Of a stretch of DNA of 34,892 nucleotides, positions 9,609-18,555 are shown piece by piece. Position 1 is the stretch's first letter. Every line of letters starts with the position of its first letter. Origin of the DNA: Saprospiraceae bacterium (GTDB lineage Bacteria > Bacteroidota > Bacteroidia > Chitinophagales > Saprospiraceae). The position numbers were made by a program, and so were the translations under genes. A model generated the notes under the pieces. The model saw only the letters and a list, made by a program, of their open reading frames with translations. It was not told where the DNA came from and made no database searches. The DNA lies in assembly GCA_022448955.1 (NCBI GenBank), contig JAKVCU010000097.1, forward strand, positions 1 to 34,892. The letters are read 5' to 3'.

Positions 9609-10772
9609 TTATCCCCTAGTAACAATCAATTTCTTAGAAATTAATGATGCTTCATTCGAGATAGCAATATAGTATAGGCCGCCGTCTACCGTACTCAAAT
9701 CAATTTCTTCTGTATATTCGCCAGTTTCTTTGGGACCATCTGCCAAGACTTTAAGTACATTTCCTCTTTCGTCTCTTAACTCTACACGATAGTTGCCTGG
9801 TACATTTACGGTGTAAGTAAGTGTGGTATAGGAATTAGTCGGATTAGGATAAACCTCCATATCTGCAGATGTCAATAAAGCTTCTGCTTCCGCTGTACTA
9901 TCTGTTGGATCCATTAATAAGAAATGGCCTTTTTTCATATTCTTACCAAACCCTCTATGCCCTTTTTTACCATGTCCTCTACGTCCATGCTTAGGCTCCC
10001 CCTTTCTTCCTCTCACACGCTCTCCCTCTATCTCCTTCCCCTTCATATGATCACGATATTTCTTCGCGATAGCATGAATATCTTCTTTCCATTTTTGAGC
10101 ATCCTCCTCTATTTCGGCAAATAAATCGCTTATCTCCTGATCGTACTTTTCAGTTAATGCTTTTAATTGTTCGTGTTGTGTTTTCATGCCTTTTTTCAAT
10201 TCCATGAAAGCCTCTTTTTTCATTTTACGCTCCCCTTTCTGTTGCTTTAATGCTTTCATTTTTTCCTTCTGTGCTTGGAAAGCAGTTCGTAGCTCAGCAA
10301 TACTAGCTCTATCTTCAGCCGACAGTTCTCCCTCTAGTTTTGCACGTAGTGCTTTCATCACCGGTTCGATATTTTGCTCTTTATAAAAACCAATTTCTTT
10401 CTTTGCTTCTTCGCTCATGAAGTGTTTTCTGCCTTTCTTTTTGCGCTCTTTCATCTTTTGTTCTAAAAGGGCATTTTGCTCTTCAGTGAGAATGTTACGC
10501 CACTCTGCTTTGTATTCTTGCATCATGCCTTTTTTTGCTTCGATGAGTGCTTCTCTACTATCAAAATCTTTGTTGCGCCACTCTGCCACCTCTTTTTCGA
10601 AAGCGATGCTAAGCTCTTCCAATTGTTGCTCTTGTTCTGCAGTGAGTTGTAGTTCAGATTTGAACTTCTCCATCATCGCAATATCCTTTTTGCCCCCCTT
10701 TCTTTGGGCATTAGCGGTTAGAGACAATAGCATTACAGCCATTGCCATTACTGCAAATTTTAACTGATTCAT
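9609..10772 (-). CDS. Secreted Spy/CpxP-like helical protein with type IX sorting domain
   Basis: A 387-residue exported protein. Residues 1-22 form a Sec signal peptide (cleavage near TANA-Q). The middle is a highly charged, Lys/Glu-rich helical region with repeated LTAEQEQQLEEL, LTEEQNALLEQKM and LSAEDRASIAEL motifs, the LTxxQ-type pattern of periplasmic Spy/CpxP stress chaperones. It is followed by a basic Gly/Lys/Arg/His-rich stretch (about 245-285). Residues 305-387 are a typical type IX secretion C-terminal domain: MEVYPNPTNSYTTLTYTV, then LRDERGNVLKVL, ending ISKKLIVTRG. The protein is therefore probably exported through the outer membrane and anchored or released at the surface. It is the last gene downstream of an ECF sigma/anti-sigma pair, 100 bases after the preceding gene. 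Its function is inferred, perhaps binding unfolded protein or metal. Confidence 0.82.
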   Translation of the reverse strand: MNQLKFAVMAMAVMLLSLTANAQRKGGKKDIAMMEKFKSELQLTAEQEQQLEELSIAFEKEVAEWRNKDFDSREALIEAKKGMMQEYKAEWRNILTEEQNALLEQKMKERKKKGRKHFMSEEAKKEIGFYKEQNIEPVMKALRAKLEGELSAEDRASIAELRTAFQAQKEKMKALKQQKGERKMKKEAFMELKKGMKTQHEQLKALTEKYDQEISDLFAEIEEDAQKWKEDIHAIAKKYRDHMKGKEIEGERVRGRKGEPKHGRRGHGKKGHRGFGKNMKKGHFLLMDPTDSTAEAEALLTSADMEVYPNPTNSYTTLTYTVNVPGNYRVELRDERGNVLKVLADGPKETGEYTEEIDLSTVDGGLYYIAISNEASLISKKLIVTRG

Positions 10773-10872
10773 TGTTTGATTTTTTTTAGGTTGAAGGACT
10801 GATGTCCTTTTGTAAGATTATATTTTTATTACAGTGTATTAAGTGAAAATTTATATTTTCTATTAGACCATA

Positions 10873-11268
10873 CTAATTGTGATTTCTTTCCCGCATACCT
10901 TTCCTTTTTCTTCGCTTTCGTGTAAATTTCTTTTTTAGCTCTGATAGCGTTTGAAATTGCTCTGCCGTTAAGTAAGGCTTCATATCCGAATACATGCTAT
11001 CTCTTATAGCAGTATGCTCTTTTTTAAAGCTTTTCACGCTTTCGCGTAAACGTAAGGTATAGGGCTGCATTATTGGAGCTAATTGTTCCTTTTGTTCTGG
11101 TGTGGCTTCGATTTTTTCTAGAATAAATTTTCCTAAACCACGTCCTCTACCATAGTCTTTAGCCTTCTCCATTCGCTCTTTAAAAGCATAACGCTGTGTC
11201 ATAAAACCAGCTACAAAACCTATACCGATCAGTCCACTAATTGCTAATATGATTTTAAAAGTTCTCAT
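10873..11268 (-). CDS. Membrane-anchored Spy/CpxP-like periplasmic protein
   Basis: A 131-residue protein with one N-terminal membrane helix or uncleaved signal (about residues 5-24, KIILAISGLIGIGFVAGFMT) and a helical, strongly basic periplasmic part. EATPEQKEQLAPIMQPY and LTAEQFQTLSELKKKF are the two LTxxQ-type segments characteristic of the Spy/CpxP/CnrX-like heavy-metal sensor and chaperone group. The C-terminus is a run of Lys and Arg. It follows the putative anti-sigma gene by 16 bases in a sigma factor operon, where such a protein may sense envelope stress or metal. The role is inferred from fold and context. Confidence 0.72.
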   Translation of the reverse strand: MRTFKIILAISGLIGIGFVAGFMTQRYAFKERMEKAKDYGRGRGLGKFILEKIEATPEQKEQLAPIMQPYTLRLRESVKSFKKEHTAIRDSMYSDMKPYLTAEQFQTLSELKKKFTRKRRKRKGMRERNHN

Positions 11269-11284
11269 GTCTGCTCTCTAATCT

Positions 11285-11680
11285 TTAATAATCAATCAAT
11301 GTATTGGCATCACCAAAACTCAATTCGTTCACGCCTACCAATGCATCATAAGTTAAACTACCTTCCGAAACGTAAATAGCGGATAAAGCTACTGCTATAA
11401 AAAGTACACACGCAGCCGCAATTTGCGGATATAAATCCACTATGATCGTCGTCAACTTCGGTTGTTGTGGGCGAGCCAATTTTGCAATCACGTTTTCCAC
11501 AAATATAGGTGAGGCTGGAGGCGTATTTTGCAAAAGCAAGTTACGCACAGCCAATAGCTGTTCTTGCTCCTTCTTTAAAGCATCAGAAAGAGATAGTGCC
11601 TCATCCAAAGTTTTTTGTTCTTCTGGAGTGAGCGGATGATCCATAGAATAGATCAATAAATCAAGCCATTCTTGCTTCAT
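11285..11680 (-). CDS. Putative anti-sigma factor (single-pass membrane protein)
   Basis: A 131-residue protein. The cytosolic half (1-80) contains HPLTPEEQKTLDEALSLSDAL, the kind of segment seen in Bacteroidetes anti-sigma factors. One membrane helix follows (about 86-104, IAAACVLFIAVALSAIYV), then a short periplasmic tail. It starts 18 bases after the ECF sigma stop and precedes a Spy-like gene by 16 bases. There is no zinc-binding HxxxCxxC motif, so it is not a ZAS-type anti-sigma factor. The assignment rests mainly on position, size and topology. Confidence 0.65.
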   Translation of the reverse strand: MKQEWLDLLIYSMDHPLTPEEQKTLDEALSLSDALKKEQEQLLAVRNLLLQNTPPASPIFVENVIAKLARPQQPKLTTIIVDLYPQIAAACVLFIAVALSAIYVSEGSLTYDALVGVNELSFGDANTLIDY

Positions 11681-11698
11681 ACCTCTGTTTTTTCTTTT

Positions 11699-12241
11699 CT
11701 ACATCCATTTTTCTAAAATCTGCTTCAATTTCTTCTGTCCTCTTGCTAGTCGTGATGCTACAGTGCCTTCCGGCAAATTTAACATTACGGCCGTCTCTTT
11801 TACCGAGTATCCATCAATCATTCTTAATACGACAACGGTTCTGAAATCTGGTTCTAACAATTGCAAGGCTTTATTCACCATTTCTCTAGTATCGCTTCGA
11901 TCAGGATTCGAGTGGGTATCTTCTATCTGAATTTCTTTTTCCTCATTTCCTTTGAAAAAAGTTAACCAAGTGGTTCTTTTTCTTTTCTTCAATTCATTCA
12001 ATGATAAATTAATCGCAATTCTGGTCAAGTAAGTTCCTAAACTAGAATCTCCTTTAAACTGTGCCATCGACTTATAAAAGCGAATAAAAACCTCCTGCGC
12101 CACATCCATCGCCTCCGGGCAATCGCCCAACATACCCAATACCGTAGCACGCACCTGCTGTTCATGCTTCTCCACCAGCTTTCGAAAAGCCAGTTGATCT
12201 CCTGTGCGAGCTTGTATTAATAATTCGGGTTCTGCTGTCAT
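11699..12241 (-). CDS. ECF-family RNA polymerase sigma factor
   Basis: A 180-residue group 4 (ECF) sigma factor with only regions 2 and 4. Region 2 runs from about residue 18 to 85: FRKLVEKHEQQVRATV, then the core-binding AMDVAQEVFIRFYKSMAQF and the promoter-melting TYLTRIAINLSLNELKKRK. Region 4 is at about 122-178 with FRTVVVLRMIDGYSVKETA and the recognition helix PEGTVASRLARGQKKLKQ. It heads a minus-strand operon with a putative anti-sigma protein and two Spy-like proteins, so it probably drives this operon in response to envelope or metal stress and is held inactive by the next gene's product. Confidence 0.92.
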   Translation of the reverse strand: MTAEPELLIQARTGDQLAFRKLVEKHEQQVRATVLGMLGDCPEAMDVAQEVFIRFYKSMAQFKGDSSLGTYLTRIAINLSLNELKKRKRTTWLTFFKGNEEKEIQIEDTHSNPDRSDTREMVNKALQLLEPDFRTVVVLRMIDGYSVKETAVMLNLPEGTVASRLARGQKKLKQILEKWM

Positions 12242-12810
12242 GAGTCTATCCGACGATTTTCTTTATCTATCTGACAATAAAATGCATAGACTTTTTCCCT
12301 CCTTATCCAATTTTAAGTACTTTTTAACAAAAAAGTAATGAGGCTATAAGAGTTTATTTCTTGTTCTCTCTACCTCTTATCCATTAATACGAGAATTAAA
12401 GACTACTATGCCTTGCCGAGTTTTCTTTTCACCCCACTTATCAGAAGTGGAAATCTAAATGATAGTATTTGCTTGAAATTTCTAAATAGTAAACTCAGAT
12501 GATCTAAAACTGAAAGGTACATGTGCTTTGATAAAATCGTCAAGCCAAAAATAGTAAGCTACTAACTATAGCAAAATTGTACACGATTTTTGGAGGGATT
12601 CAAATCTGTTTGCCTTTGATTAAAATTTTGCTGGACCAATCCCTTGGACTTACCATTTAATACAACCTTTAGTATTTAATTGCTTTAATAAAAAAGTACA
12701 GCTACATCTATTTAGGTAAGATTTGACTATATTAGCCCTGCTAGCAAAATATATAGTGCCTTACTTTTTATACGTTCGACTAGAGATTAACGCATTTAAA
12801 ATCTAGTAGC
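12242..12810. other. Long divergent intergenic region
   Basis: 569 bases between the divergent ECF sigma operon and a lipoprotein gene. It contains a perfect hairpin, tacttttt / aaaaagta with an aaca loop (12318-12337), 77 bases before the sigma start on the minus strand. No coding potential and no clear TTTG/TAnnTTTG pair was seen. If the ECF sigma factor is autoregulated, its own promoter should lie in the left third. Confidence 0.5.
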
Positions 12811-13242
12811 ATGCGGCTGATATTATTAAGTTTTTTGTTGTTTGTATTTAGTTGCAAAAGCACACAAGTGGTCAAAGAAGTCAAGGTAAAACAATCAAGA
12901 GACTTATCCCTGAATACAATTTGTCAAGTTCAAAATACCAAGGGTCAAACCTTTGGTGAAGCACTCAAAGGGCATCTAGCTCAAGTCACTTTTAGAGATG
13001 AGCAGCAACTGTATAACTACATACAGAATACACTTTTTTCAGATCAAGAAAGCTGGCTGTATAAAGAATTTCTAAAAGATGAGCAGTTTATGAACGATTG
13101 GGAAGCGATTGCAAAACACTTAGACACATTAAAAGAGACTGAGGCAGAAAATTGGTTAAAAACGTTGCAAAGAGAAAATCCTGCTTGCTTTCAATTGATG
13201 ATGATTTCTATGGATATCCTACCTTCACCAAACGACAAGTAA
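12811..13242 (+). CDS. Hypothetical lipoprotein
   Basis: A 143-residue protein with a short lipoprotein signal: basic MR, hydrophobic LILLSFLLFVF, then the lipobox FVFSC with C15 as lipidation site. The mature part is helical and rich in Gln, Glu and Lys (for example WLYKEFLKDEQFMNDWEAIAK); I recognise no family. There is a second pair of cysteines further in (CQVQN and NPACF). It stands alone between two long intergenic regions, so context gives no functional hint. Confidence 0.7.
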   Translation: MRLILLSFLLFVFSCKSTQVVKEVKVKQSRDLSLNTICQVQNTKGQTFGEALKGHLAQVTFRDEQQLYNYIQNTLFSDQESWLYKEFLKDEQFMNDWEAIAKHLDTLKETEAENWLKTLQRENPACFQLMMISMDILPSPNDK

Positions 13243-13937
13243 GTGCACGCTTAATCCACTCTATTCAACCTTGCTGTTACTTTTTACATCGCAGATGAAA
13301 TATTTTTTTGCGATAAAAAGAACATGTTTGTAAAACTGCTGAACCAACTACCACAAATCTTTTGATGCAAGCTCATTTTCCACAACAAGCGAGTAATAGA
13401 ATCATGCCATACCATACCATCCACACCTTTTGATAGGCCTGCCACTACTTTAGCTGTACTGCTGTTGATAGAAAACCCGTGTATAGGTCGCATTGATCTT
13501 GCATTGCTCTAAGTCTATACTTTCTTATTTCTTTCCCTTTGCGTATCTTACATTATCATATGATTTCTTCTCAAACAAAAACTTCAAAATGCAAGTAAAT
13601 GAGTAATTTGCTAGATGCAATAGCTGAAATGGTAAATGTTTTACCATTTCAGGTAAAATAATTTTAAATAGCTAAATCTTGTTTTCAGCATCATTAAAAT
13701 AATACAATTTAAAAAAAGACCATTTTGACAGATAGTATCAAGGACGTGAAGATGTTTAAAAGCATACTAGGGGATAAGGCTAGAATGCTAAGACAAAACT
13801 TTTTTTGAGTTTCGTAGCCTTAATTACGAGACAAAAAAAGCGAGCGCATTTGATAAGCAATGTATTGTTGACAGATGGTAAGATATATTGTCAAACAACT
13901 TCTATGTTTAAATTTAGATAGACTAAATACTAAACAA
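13243..13937. other. Long intergenic region with hairpins
   Basis: About 695 bases with no supported gene. It holds a partial copy of the ataaaaagaac repeat element near 13308-13323 and a strong 13-base-arm hairpin at 13624-13652. An ATG at 13875 lies in frame with the following hydrolase but precedes the signal peptide; the region is otherwise AT-rich and non-coding. Confidence 0.5.
13624..13652. repeat. Perfect hairpin with TGGTAAA core
   Basis: Arms ctgaaatggtaaa and tttaccatttcag pair over 13 bases around a tgt loop. There is no T-tract. The core resembles the palindrome at 4183-4199. Confidence 0.6.
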
Positions 13938-15233
13938 ATGAAAATAAAACTTTTACTATTAGGACTTCTTCTCGTATTTCTATGTAATCATGGAGAATTA
14001 CATTCTCAGAACTCTCCAACGGAATCACCTATTCTCACTGTAAAAAAGCTACCAAAGGATACACCAGAATCGGTGGGAATGTCCTCAGAGCGTTTAATGC
14101 AAATGAACAAAGTGATGCATCAGTATGTTGACAACGGCCAGCTAGCGGGGATACAAACAGCAGTAATGCGAAAGGGAAAAGTTATCAACTTTGATACATA
14201 TGGTTATGCAGATTTGGAATCGAATACGCCTCTGCAATCAGATGCCATCTTTAGAATTTATTCAATGACAAAACCAATTGTATCTGTAGCATTGATGATG
14301 CTGTACGAACAAGGGAAATTTCAATTGAATGATTTGCTAGAAAAGTACATACCTGAATTTGAAAACTTAAGGGTTCATAAAGGGAATAGGGTAATTGAGC
14401 CTGCAACTAAAAAAATACGTATCATCGATATTCTACGACATACCTCTGGAATTGGCTATGGATGGGGGACTGGTTTCGTTGATTCATTGTATAGGGCATC
14501 AAATCGTGCAAGCTTCAAAACTAATAAAGATTTAATTGAAGGCCTGAGTAAGTTACCTCTTTATTTTGAACCAGGAACTAAGTGGAAGTATAGCCTCTCC
14601 ACTGATGTTTGTGGTTATCTAGTTGAAGTTCTATCAGGACAACCCCTAGATAAATTCTTGGAAGAAAATATTTTTGAACCGCTGGGTATGACAGATACTC
14701 ATTTTGAAATTCCAGATGAAAAAGATGAACGATTTGTATCTAATTACAGAAAGAATAGAAAAGGTGAATTACGTGTATTAGATCACCCCTCCACAAGCCG
14801 CTATACAAAAGAAGTTACCATGTTTTCTGGTGGTGGAGGTTTAGTTTCTACGATGGATGATTATTTGCGATTTTCTCAAATGTTATTAAATAAAGGGCAA
14901 CTAGATGGAAAACGATTTTTGAGCCCCAAAACAATTGAGCTAATGACTATTGATCATACAAAACATACTCCCTATAATGGTGTTGGGATTCAACTACCAG
15001 GTAATGGTTTCTCTTTTGGTTTAGGGTTTTCTGTTGCCACCGATTTGGCCGATACTGGAAATCTTGGTTCAGTCGGAAATTATGGTTGGGGTGGAGCAGC
15101 TGGAACTTTCTTTAGTATTGATCCAAAGGAAGAATTAATCATGATAATGATGATTCAACTTATGCCTTACAGCCATTTAAAAGTAAGATCTTATTTTCAA
15201 ACAATGGTTTATCAAGCGATTGTAAATGATTAA
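13938..15233 (+). CDS. Serine hydrolase, beta-lactamase/CubicO family
   Basis: From 13938 this is a 431-residue exported serine hydrolase of the class C beta-lactamase/EstB type (Pfam Beta-lactamase). The signal peptide is about residues 1-23 (KIKLLLLGLLLVFLC then LHS-Q). The catalytic S-x-x-K is S109-M-T-K112 in RIYSMTKPIVSVALM. The second motif is Y218-S-L in WKYSLSTDVCGYLVE. The third is the glycine-rich WGGAAGTFFSI that replaces KTG. Family landmarks LRHTSGIGYG and FEPLGMTDTHF are also present. It probably acts in the periplasm on esters, amides or peptides; specificity in this family cannot be predicted, and it need not confer resistance. An in-frame ATG at 13875 would put 21 residues before the signal peptide and is less likely. 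Confidence 0.87.
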   Translation: MKIKLLLLGLLLVFLCNHGELHSQNSPTESPILTVKKLPKDTPESVGMSSERLMQMNKVMHQYVDNGQLAGIQTAVMRKGKVINFDTYGYADLESNTPLQSDAIFRIYSMTKPIVSVALMMLYEQGKFQLNDLLEKYIPEFENLRVHKGNRVIEPATKKIRIIDILRHTSGIGYGWGTGFVDSLYRASNRASFKTNKDLIEGLSKLPLYFEPGTKWKYSLSTDVCGYLVEVLSGQPLDKFLEENIFEPLGMTDTHFEIPDEKDERFVSNYRKNRKGELRVLDHPSTSRYTKEVTMFSGGGGLVSTMDDYLRFSQMLLNKGQLDGKRFLSPKTIELMTIDHTKHTPYNGVGIQLPGNGFSFGLGFSVATDLADTGNLGSVGNYGWGGAAGTFFSIDPKEELIMIMMIQLMPYSHLKVRSYFQTMVYQAIVND

Positions 15234-15699
15234 AATTAGAGCAGAAGGATATGTTTTTGAATTTCATAATTGACATTAAATATTTATGGTTTTATAGTGA
15301 CTAAAGCTCACTCCCTTTCCTTAGATGGAAAGTTTTACCACTTTTTGAGTTCATATCTTTTGCTGTTTTTAATTAAAGTGCTTCGTTCGACGTATATCCT
15401 TTTCAGTATACGATTCCCTTGCTCTAGCTCTTTGAGTAGTGGCAGATGACTTACTTACTTATACCCATAGTTTTTGTGCAAAGGGTAAAAGATGCCCTTT
15501 TAAATACTTATTTCTCTAACAGTCAATTTTATCCTATCAACCTTTTATATTCCACTAATGGTGGATCAACTCATACGATTCGTACCACCAGACCACAGTG
15601 CTTAAAATGTTAAGAAACAATAGGCTTTAGAAAAATGAGTTCGTAATAGTGAAGGACTTGTGCCTTCACTATTACAAATTTCATTGAACTAAGCCACAG
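15234..15699. other. Intergenic region ending in a hairpin
   Basis: 466 bases with no gene. Apart from the perfect 13-base-arm hairpin at 15643-15675 nothing recognisable is present. Confidence 0.5.
15643..15675. repeat. Perfect hairpin before a barrel pseudogene
   Basis: Arms gtaatagtgaagg and ccttcactattac, loop acttgtg. It lies 24 bases before the pseudogene's ATG and has no T-tract on either side. It could be a leader structure or a small palindromic repeat. Confidence 0.6.
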
Positions 15700-16033
15700 A
15701 TGAAAGCTAAAACGATTCTTTTCTTTTTGTACCTGCCACTATTTGGCGTAAGCCAGAACAATTCTATTGACATATATAGTAGTCTATATTGGACTTATCG
15801 ATACTTGACCTCTGACAATGAATTTGGAGGAACGGATAGTCGATTCCTTACGGTTAGAGATGATGAAATGCCTGAACTCAATTGGGCACTGGGCTTGAAT
15901 TATAATATCACAGAGCATTGGCAATTATTTGGGCAAAGTGTTTTCGTTCTCATTTAACAAATGCAGTTAATAATATTGTACGTGATTATCTATACAGCCT
16001 TTCTGGGAAATGGGAGTTCGAAGAAAATTTTAA
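15700..16033 (+). pseudogene. Outer-membrane barrel paralogue with internal deletion and frameshifts
   Basis: This is a decayed copy of the next gene. The N-terminus MKAKTILFFLYLPLFGVSQ and NNSIDIYSSL line up residue for residue with the signal peptide and first strand of the paralogue. After MPELNWALGLNYNITEHWQ it jumps about 130 residues to the paralogue's penultimate strand (MNYNISKQWQAFGQSIF). The jump lies where the two paralogue segments are similar (GFNFN and GMNYN). The reading frame is then lost by a one-base loss near 15940, homology continues as HLTNAVNNIVRDYLYSL in a second frame, and after another shift near 16004 ends as EMGVRRKF and a stop at 16031-16033, matching EMGIRRKF of the intact gene. 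Confidence 0.85.
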
Positions 16034-16059
16034 ATTTAGAATCTTAAATGAACAAAAAT

Positions 16060-16758
16060 ATGAGAACCCAATTAGCTCTTTTTGCGCTTTTACTACCATT
16101 TTTTGGCTATAGCCAAAAGAACTCTATCGATCTTATTGGAAGCTTTGATTTAAGCTATCGCGCCTTAATTTCGCAAGATTTTTTAGGTGATAGTTTTATT
16201 GCCGAAAGAGAAGGTGAAGTGCCTAAGTTAAATTGGCGTGCAGGCTTTAACTTTAATCAAAGACTTTCAGAGAAATGGTTCTTAAAAACAGGACTTCGAT
16301 TGGCAAGTGTAGGTTACCGATCTGCAAAAAAAGAACTGCGATTTGGCCTTCAACACGACGGTAGTGGGGGATTTGATGAAACTTCTACCCGAATACAACA
16401 ATTAACTATCGACTACTTCTTTTTAGAGGTGCCCATCATGATTAGGTATGAATGGAAACAAAAGAAATGGTCGCCTTTCTTTGAAGGAGGAATTTCTAGC
16501 TCCTATTATTTAGTTACCAGACTGACCACTTCTATTGATGATGATGATACTACAAGATTAGATAATCAGTCTGATGTGGCTATCCCTATTTATTTTGTGG
16601 CAAATGCATCCTTTGGGATGAATTATAACATATCCAAACAATGGCAAGCATTTGGCCAAAGCATATTCCGTTTTCATTTGAATCCGATATCAAATCAAGT
16701 GATTAAGGAATATTTATATAGCTTAGGTTTAGAGATGGGAATAAGAAGAAAATTTTAA
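16060..16758 (+). CDS. Outer-membrane beta-barrel protein (PorT-like)
   Basis: A 232-residue exported protein starting MRTQLALFALLLPFFGYSQ, a signal peptide of 19 residues. The mature part alternates hydrophobic and polar residues in strands with aromatic girdles, for example WFLKTGLRLASVGYR, YFFLEVPIMIRYEWKQKKW and SPFFEGGISSSYYLV, and ends in MGIRRKF with a terminal Phe. This fits the small outer-membrane beta-barrel group (OMP_b-brl, PorT-like) common in Bacteroidetes. FLEVPIMIRYEW followed by PFFEGG is the family hallmark. ATG codons at 16048 and 16060 are both possible; 16060 is favoured because the upstream decayed paralogue aligns to it without a gap. Function is unknown. Confidence 0.8.
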   Translation: MRTQLALFALLLPFFGYSQKNSIDLIGSFDLSYRALISQDFLGDSFIAEREGEVPKLNWRAGFNFNQRLSEKWFLKTGLRLASVGYRSAKKELRFGLQHDGSGGFDETSTRIQQLTIDYFFLEVPIMIRYEWKQKKWSPFFEGGISSSYYLVTRLTTSIDDDDTTRLDNQSDVAIPIYFVANASFGMNYNISKQWQAFGQSIFRFHLNPISNQVIKEYLYSLGLEMGIRRKF

Positions 16759-16778
16759 TAAGAAATTGTATGCAATAA

Positions 16779-16817
16779 AGGAACAGATTTAGTCGCAAAG
16801 CGACTAAACCTGTTCCT
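16779..16817. terminator. Bidirectional hairpin between convergent genes
   Basis: Arms aggaacag-at-ttagtcgc and gcgactaa-ac-ctgttcct form an 18-base stem with a two-base internal mismatch and an aaa loop. It lies 21 bases after the barrel gene stop and 34 bases beyond the proS stop, as expected for a shared stop signal, though it lacks a clear T-tract. Confidence 0.55.
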
Positions 16818-16851
16818 GCAAAAGTGAGCCTGCAAACCTCACAAAGTCACA

Positions 16852-18321
16852 CTAATACGCTTTCGCAAACAAAACGCGCTTAGAAGAAGGTTTGCCACTG
16901 AATACACAGCTTCCTGCTTCTTCCTCTGCATCATTTGGAATACAGCGTATCGTTGCTTTTGTTAATTCTTTTATCTTCAATTCTGTCTCAGAGGTGCCAT
17001 CCCAGTGAGCAGAAATAAAACCAGGAATATCTTGGCTGATAACATCTTTGAAATCATCAAAATTATCCACACTAGTCGTTTTTTCCTCGCGGAATTTAAC
17101 GGCCTTATCAAATAAGTTCTTCTGGATATCATCCAATAATTTTGCAATATAATCAGCAGAGCCATCTAATGGCACTTGTACTTTTTCACCCGTATCACGA
17201 CGAGCAATTTCTACTACACCTTTTTCTAAATCGCGTTTCCCAATACCTACACGTACTGGAATACCACGCATTTCATGCTCTGCAAACTTGAAACCAGGGC
17301 GTTTCTTTTTGTCTGTATCGTATTGTACCGTAATGCCATTTGCTTTAAGCGCCTTCATCACTTTATCTGCTGCTTCATCAATCTCTGCGCCTGGCTTTGG
17401 AATGGGTACAATAACCACTTGCGTTGGAGCCAATTTTGGTGGAATCACTAATCCTTGATCATCGGAGTGGGTCATAATCAGGCCACCCATCAAACGCGTT
17501 GAAACACCCCAAGAAGTTGCCCAAACGTATTCTTCTTTGTTATTTTCATTCAAGTACTTCACGTCAAATGCTTTCGCAAAATTTTGACCTAAGAAGTGAG
17601 AAGTACCTGCTTGTAGTGCTTTACCATCTTGCATTAAGGCTTCGATCGTTAAAGTGTCTTCTGCTCCTGCAAAACGTTCATTTGCTGTTTTTGCTCCTTG
17701 GATGACTGGCATAGCCATGTATTCTTCCGCAAATTGGGCATAAACACGCTGCATTTGCTTGGCTTCTTCGATTGCTTCTTCCCGTGTTGCATGTGCTGTA
17801 TGGCCTTCTTGCCAAAGAAATTCTGCTGTACGCAAGAAAAGACGCGTCCGCAATTCCCAACGAACAACATTCGCCCATTGATTGACCAATAATGGAAGAT
17901 CACGATAAGACTTAATCCAATCTTTATAAGTATGCCAAATGATCGTCTCCGATGTTGGTCTAACGATCAATTCTTCCTCCAAACGAGCAGATGGATCTAC
18001 AACTACCCCACTACCATCGGGTGCATTCATCAGACGGTGATGGGTAACAACAGCACATTCTTTTGCAAAACCCTCAACGTGTTCCGCTTCACGACTCAGA
18101 AAGCTCTTTGGGATGAATAATGGGAAATAGGCATTTACGTGGCCTGTATCCTTAAACATCTGATCAAGCTGGCTCTTCATGTTTTCCCAAATCGCGAAGC
18201 CATACGGTTTAATCACCATACAACCACGTACCGCCGAGTTGTCTGCAAGGTTTGCTTGCTTGACAATATCAATGTACCATTTGGAATAATCTTCACTACG
18301 ACTGGTAATTACTTTTGACAT
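16852..18321 (-). CDS. proS: Prolyl-tRNA synthetase (short, archaeal/eukaryotic type)
   Basis: A 489-residue class II aminoacyl-tRNA synthetase that charges tRNA-Pro. It starts [19 protein letters not shown], typical of the ProS type lacking the bacterial editing insertion. Motif 1 is around [14 protein letters not shown], motif 2 is [20 protein letters not shown] with EGHTAHAT following, and the proline-site [15 protein letters not shown] is intact. Motif 3 is [20 protein letters not shown]. The anticodon-binding domain begins near [13 protein letters not shown], and the C-terminal zinc-type region typical of this class ends KRVLFAKAY. The gene is monocistronic and convergent with the barrel gene. 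Confidence 0.97.
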   Translation of the reverse strand: MSKVITSRSEDYSKWYIDIVKQANLADNSAVRGCMVIKPYGFAIWENMKSQLDQMFKDTGHVNAYFPLFIPKSFLSREAEHVEGFAKECAVVTHHRLMNAPDGSGVVVDPSARLEEELIVRPTSETIIWHTYKDWIKSYRDLPLLVNQWANVVRWELRTRLFLRTAEFLWQEGHTAHATREEAIEEAKQMQRVYAQFAEEYMAMPVIQGAKTANERFAGAEDTLTIEALMQDGKALQAGTSHFLGQNFAKAFDVKYLNENNKEEYVWATSWGVSTRLMGGLIMTHSDDQGLVIPPKLAPTQVVIVPIPKPGAEIDEAADKVMKALKANGITVQYDTDKKKRPGFKFAEHEMRGIPVRVGIGKRDLEKGVVEIARRDTGEKVQVPLDGSADYIAKLLDDIQKNLFDKAVKFREEKTTSVDNFDDFKDVISQDIPGFISAHWDGTSETELKIKELTKATIRCIPNDAEEEAGSCVFSGKPSSKRVLFAKAY

Positions 18322-18555
18322 GGTAGTTTGTACTTATATATAAAATTGAACAATTAGCGTTTTGTTAACGTATTAACAAGTGACAGTAGTTCCAAACGGA
18401 CGTCTTAACAAGTGTTAAGGACTTTAAACAGCAATTTTAACAGCCTTAAAAGCCAAATTAATCGTCCGTTAACTAAAAATTAGGCACAAAAGTAATAAAT
18501 TACAAACTGTAAGCCGTACGAGAGTCGAAGTAATTACTACATAAAATAAGTCTTT

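Noticed and set aside
10186-10767. Plus-strand frames opposite the Spy-like gene
   Set aside because: Antisense shadows of Lys/Glu-rich codons, giving Phe/Ser/Cys-rich nonsense; the minus-strand gene has a signal peptide and sorting domain.
13284-13493. 69-residue minus-strand frame
   Set aside because: No recognisable motif, no promoter, and it sits in a long non-coding region with other-frame stops; likely chance.
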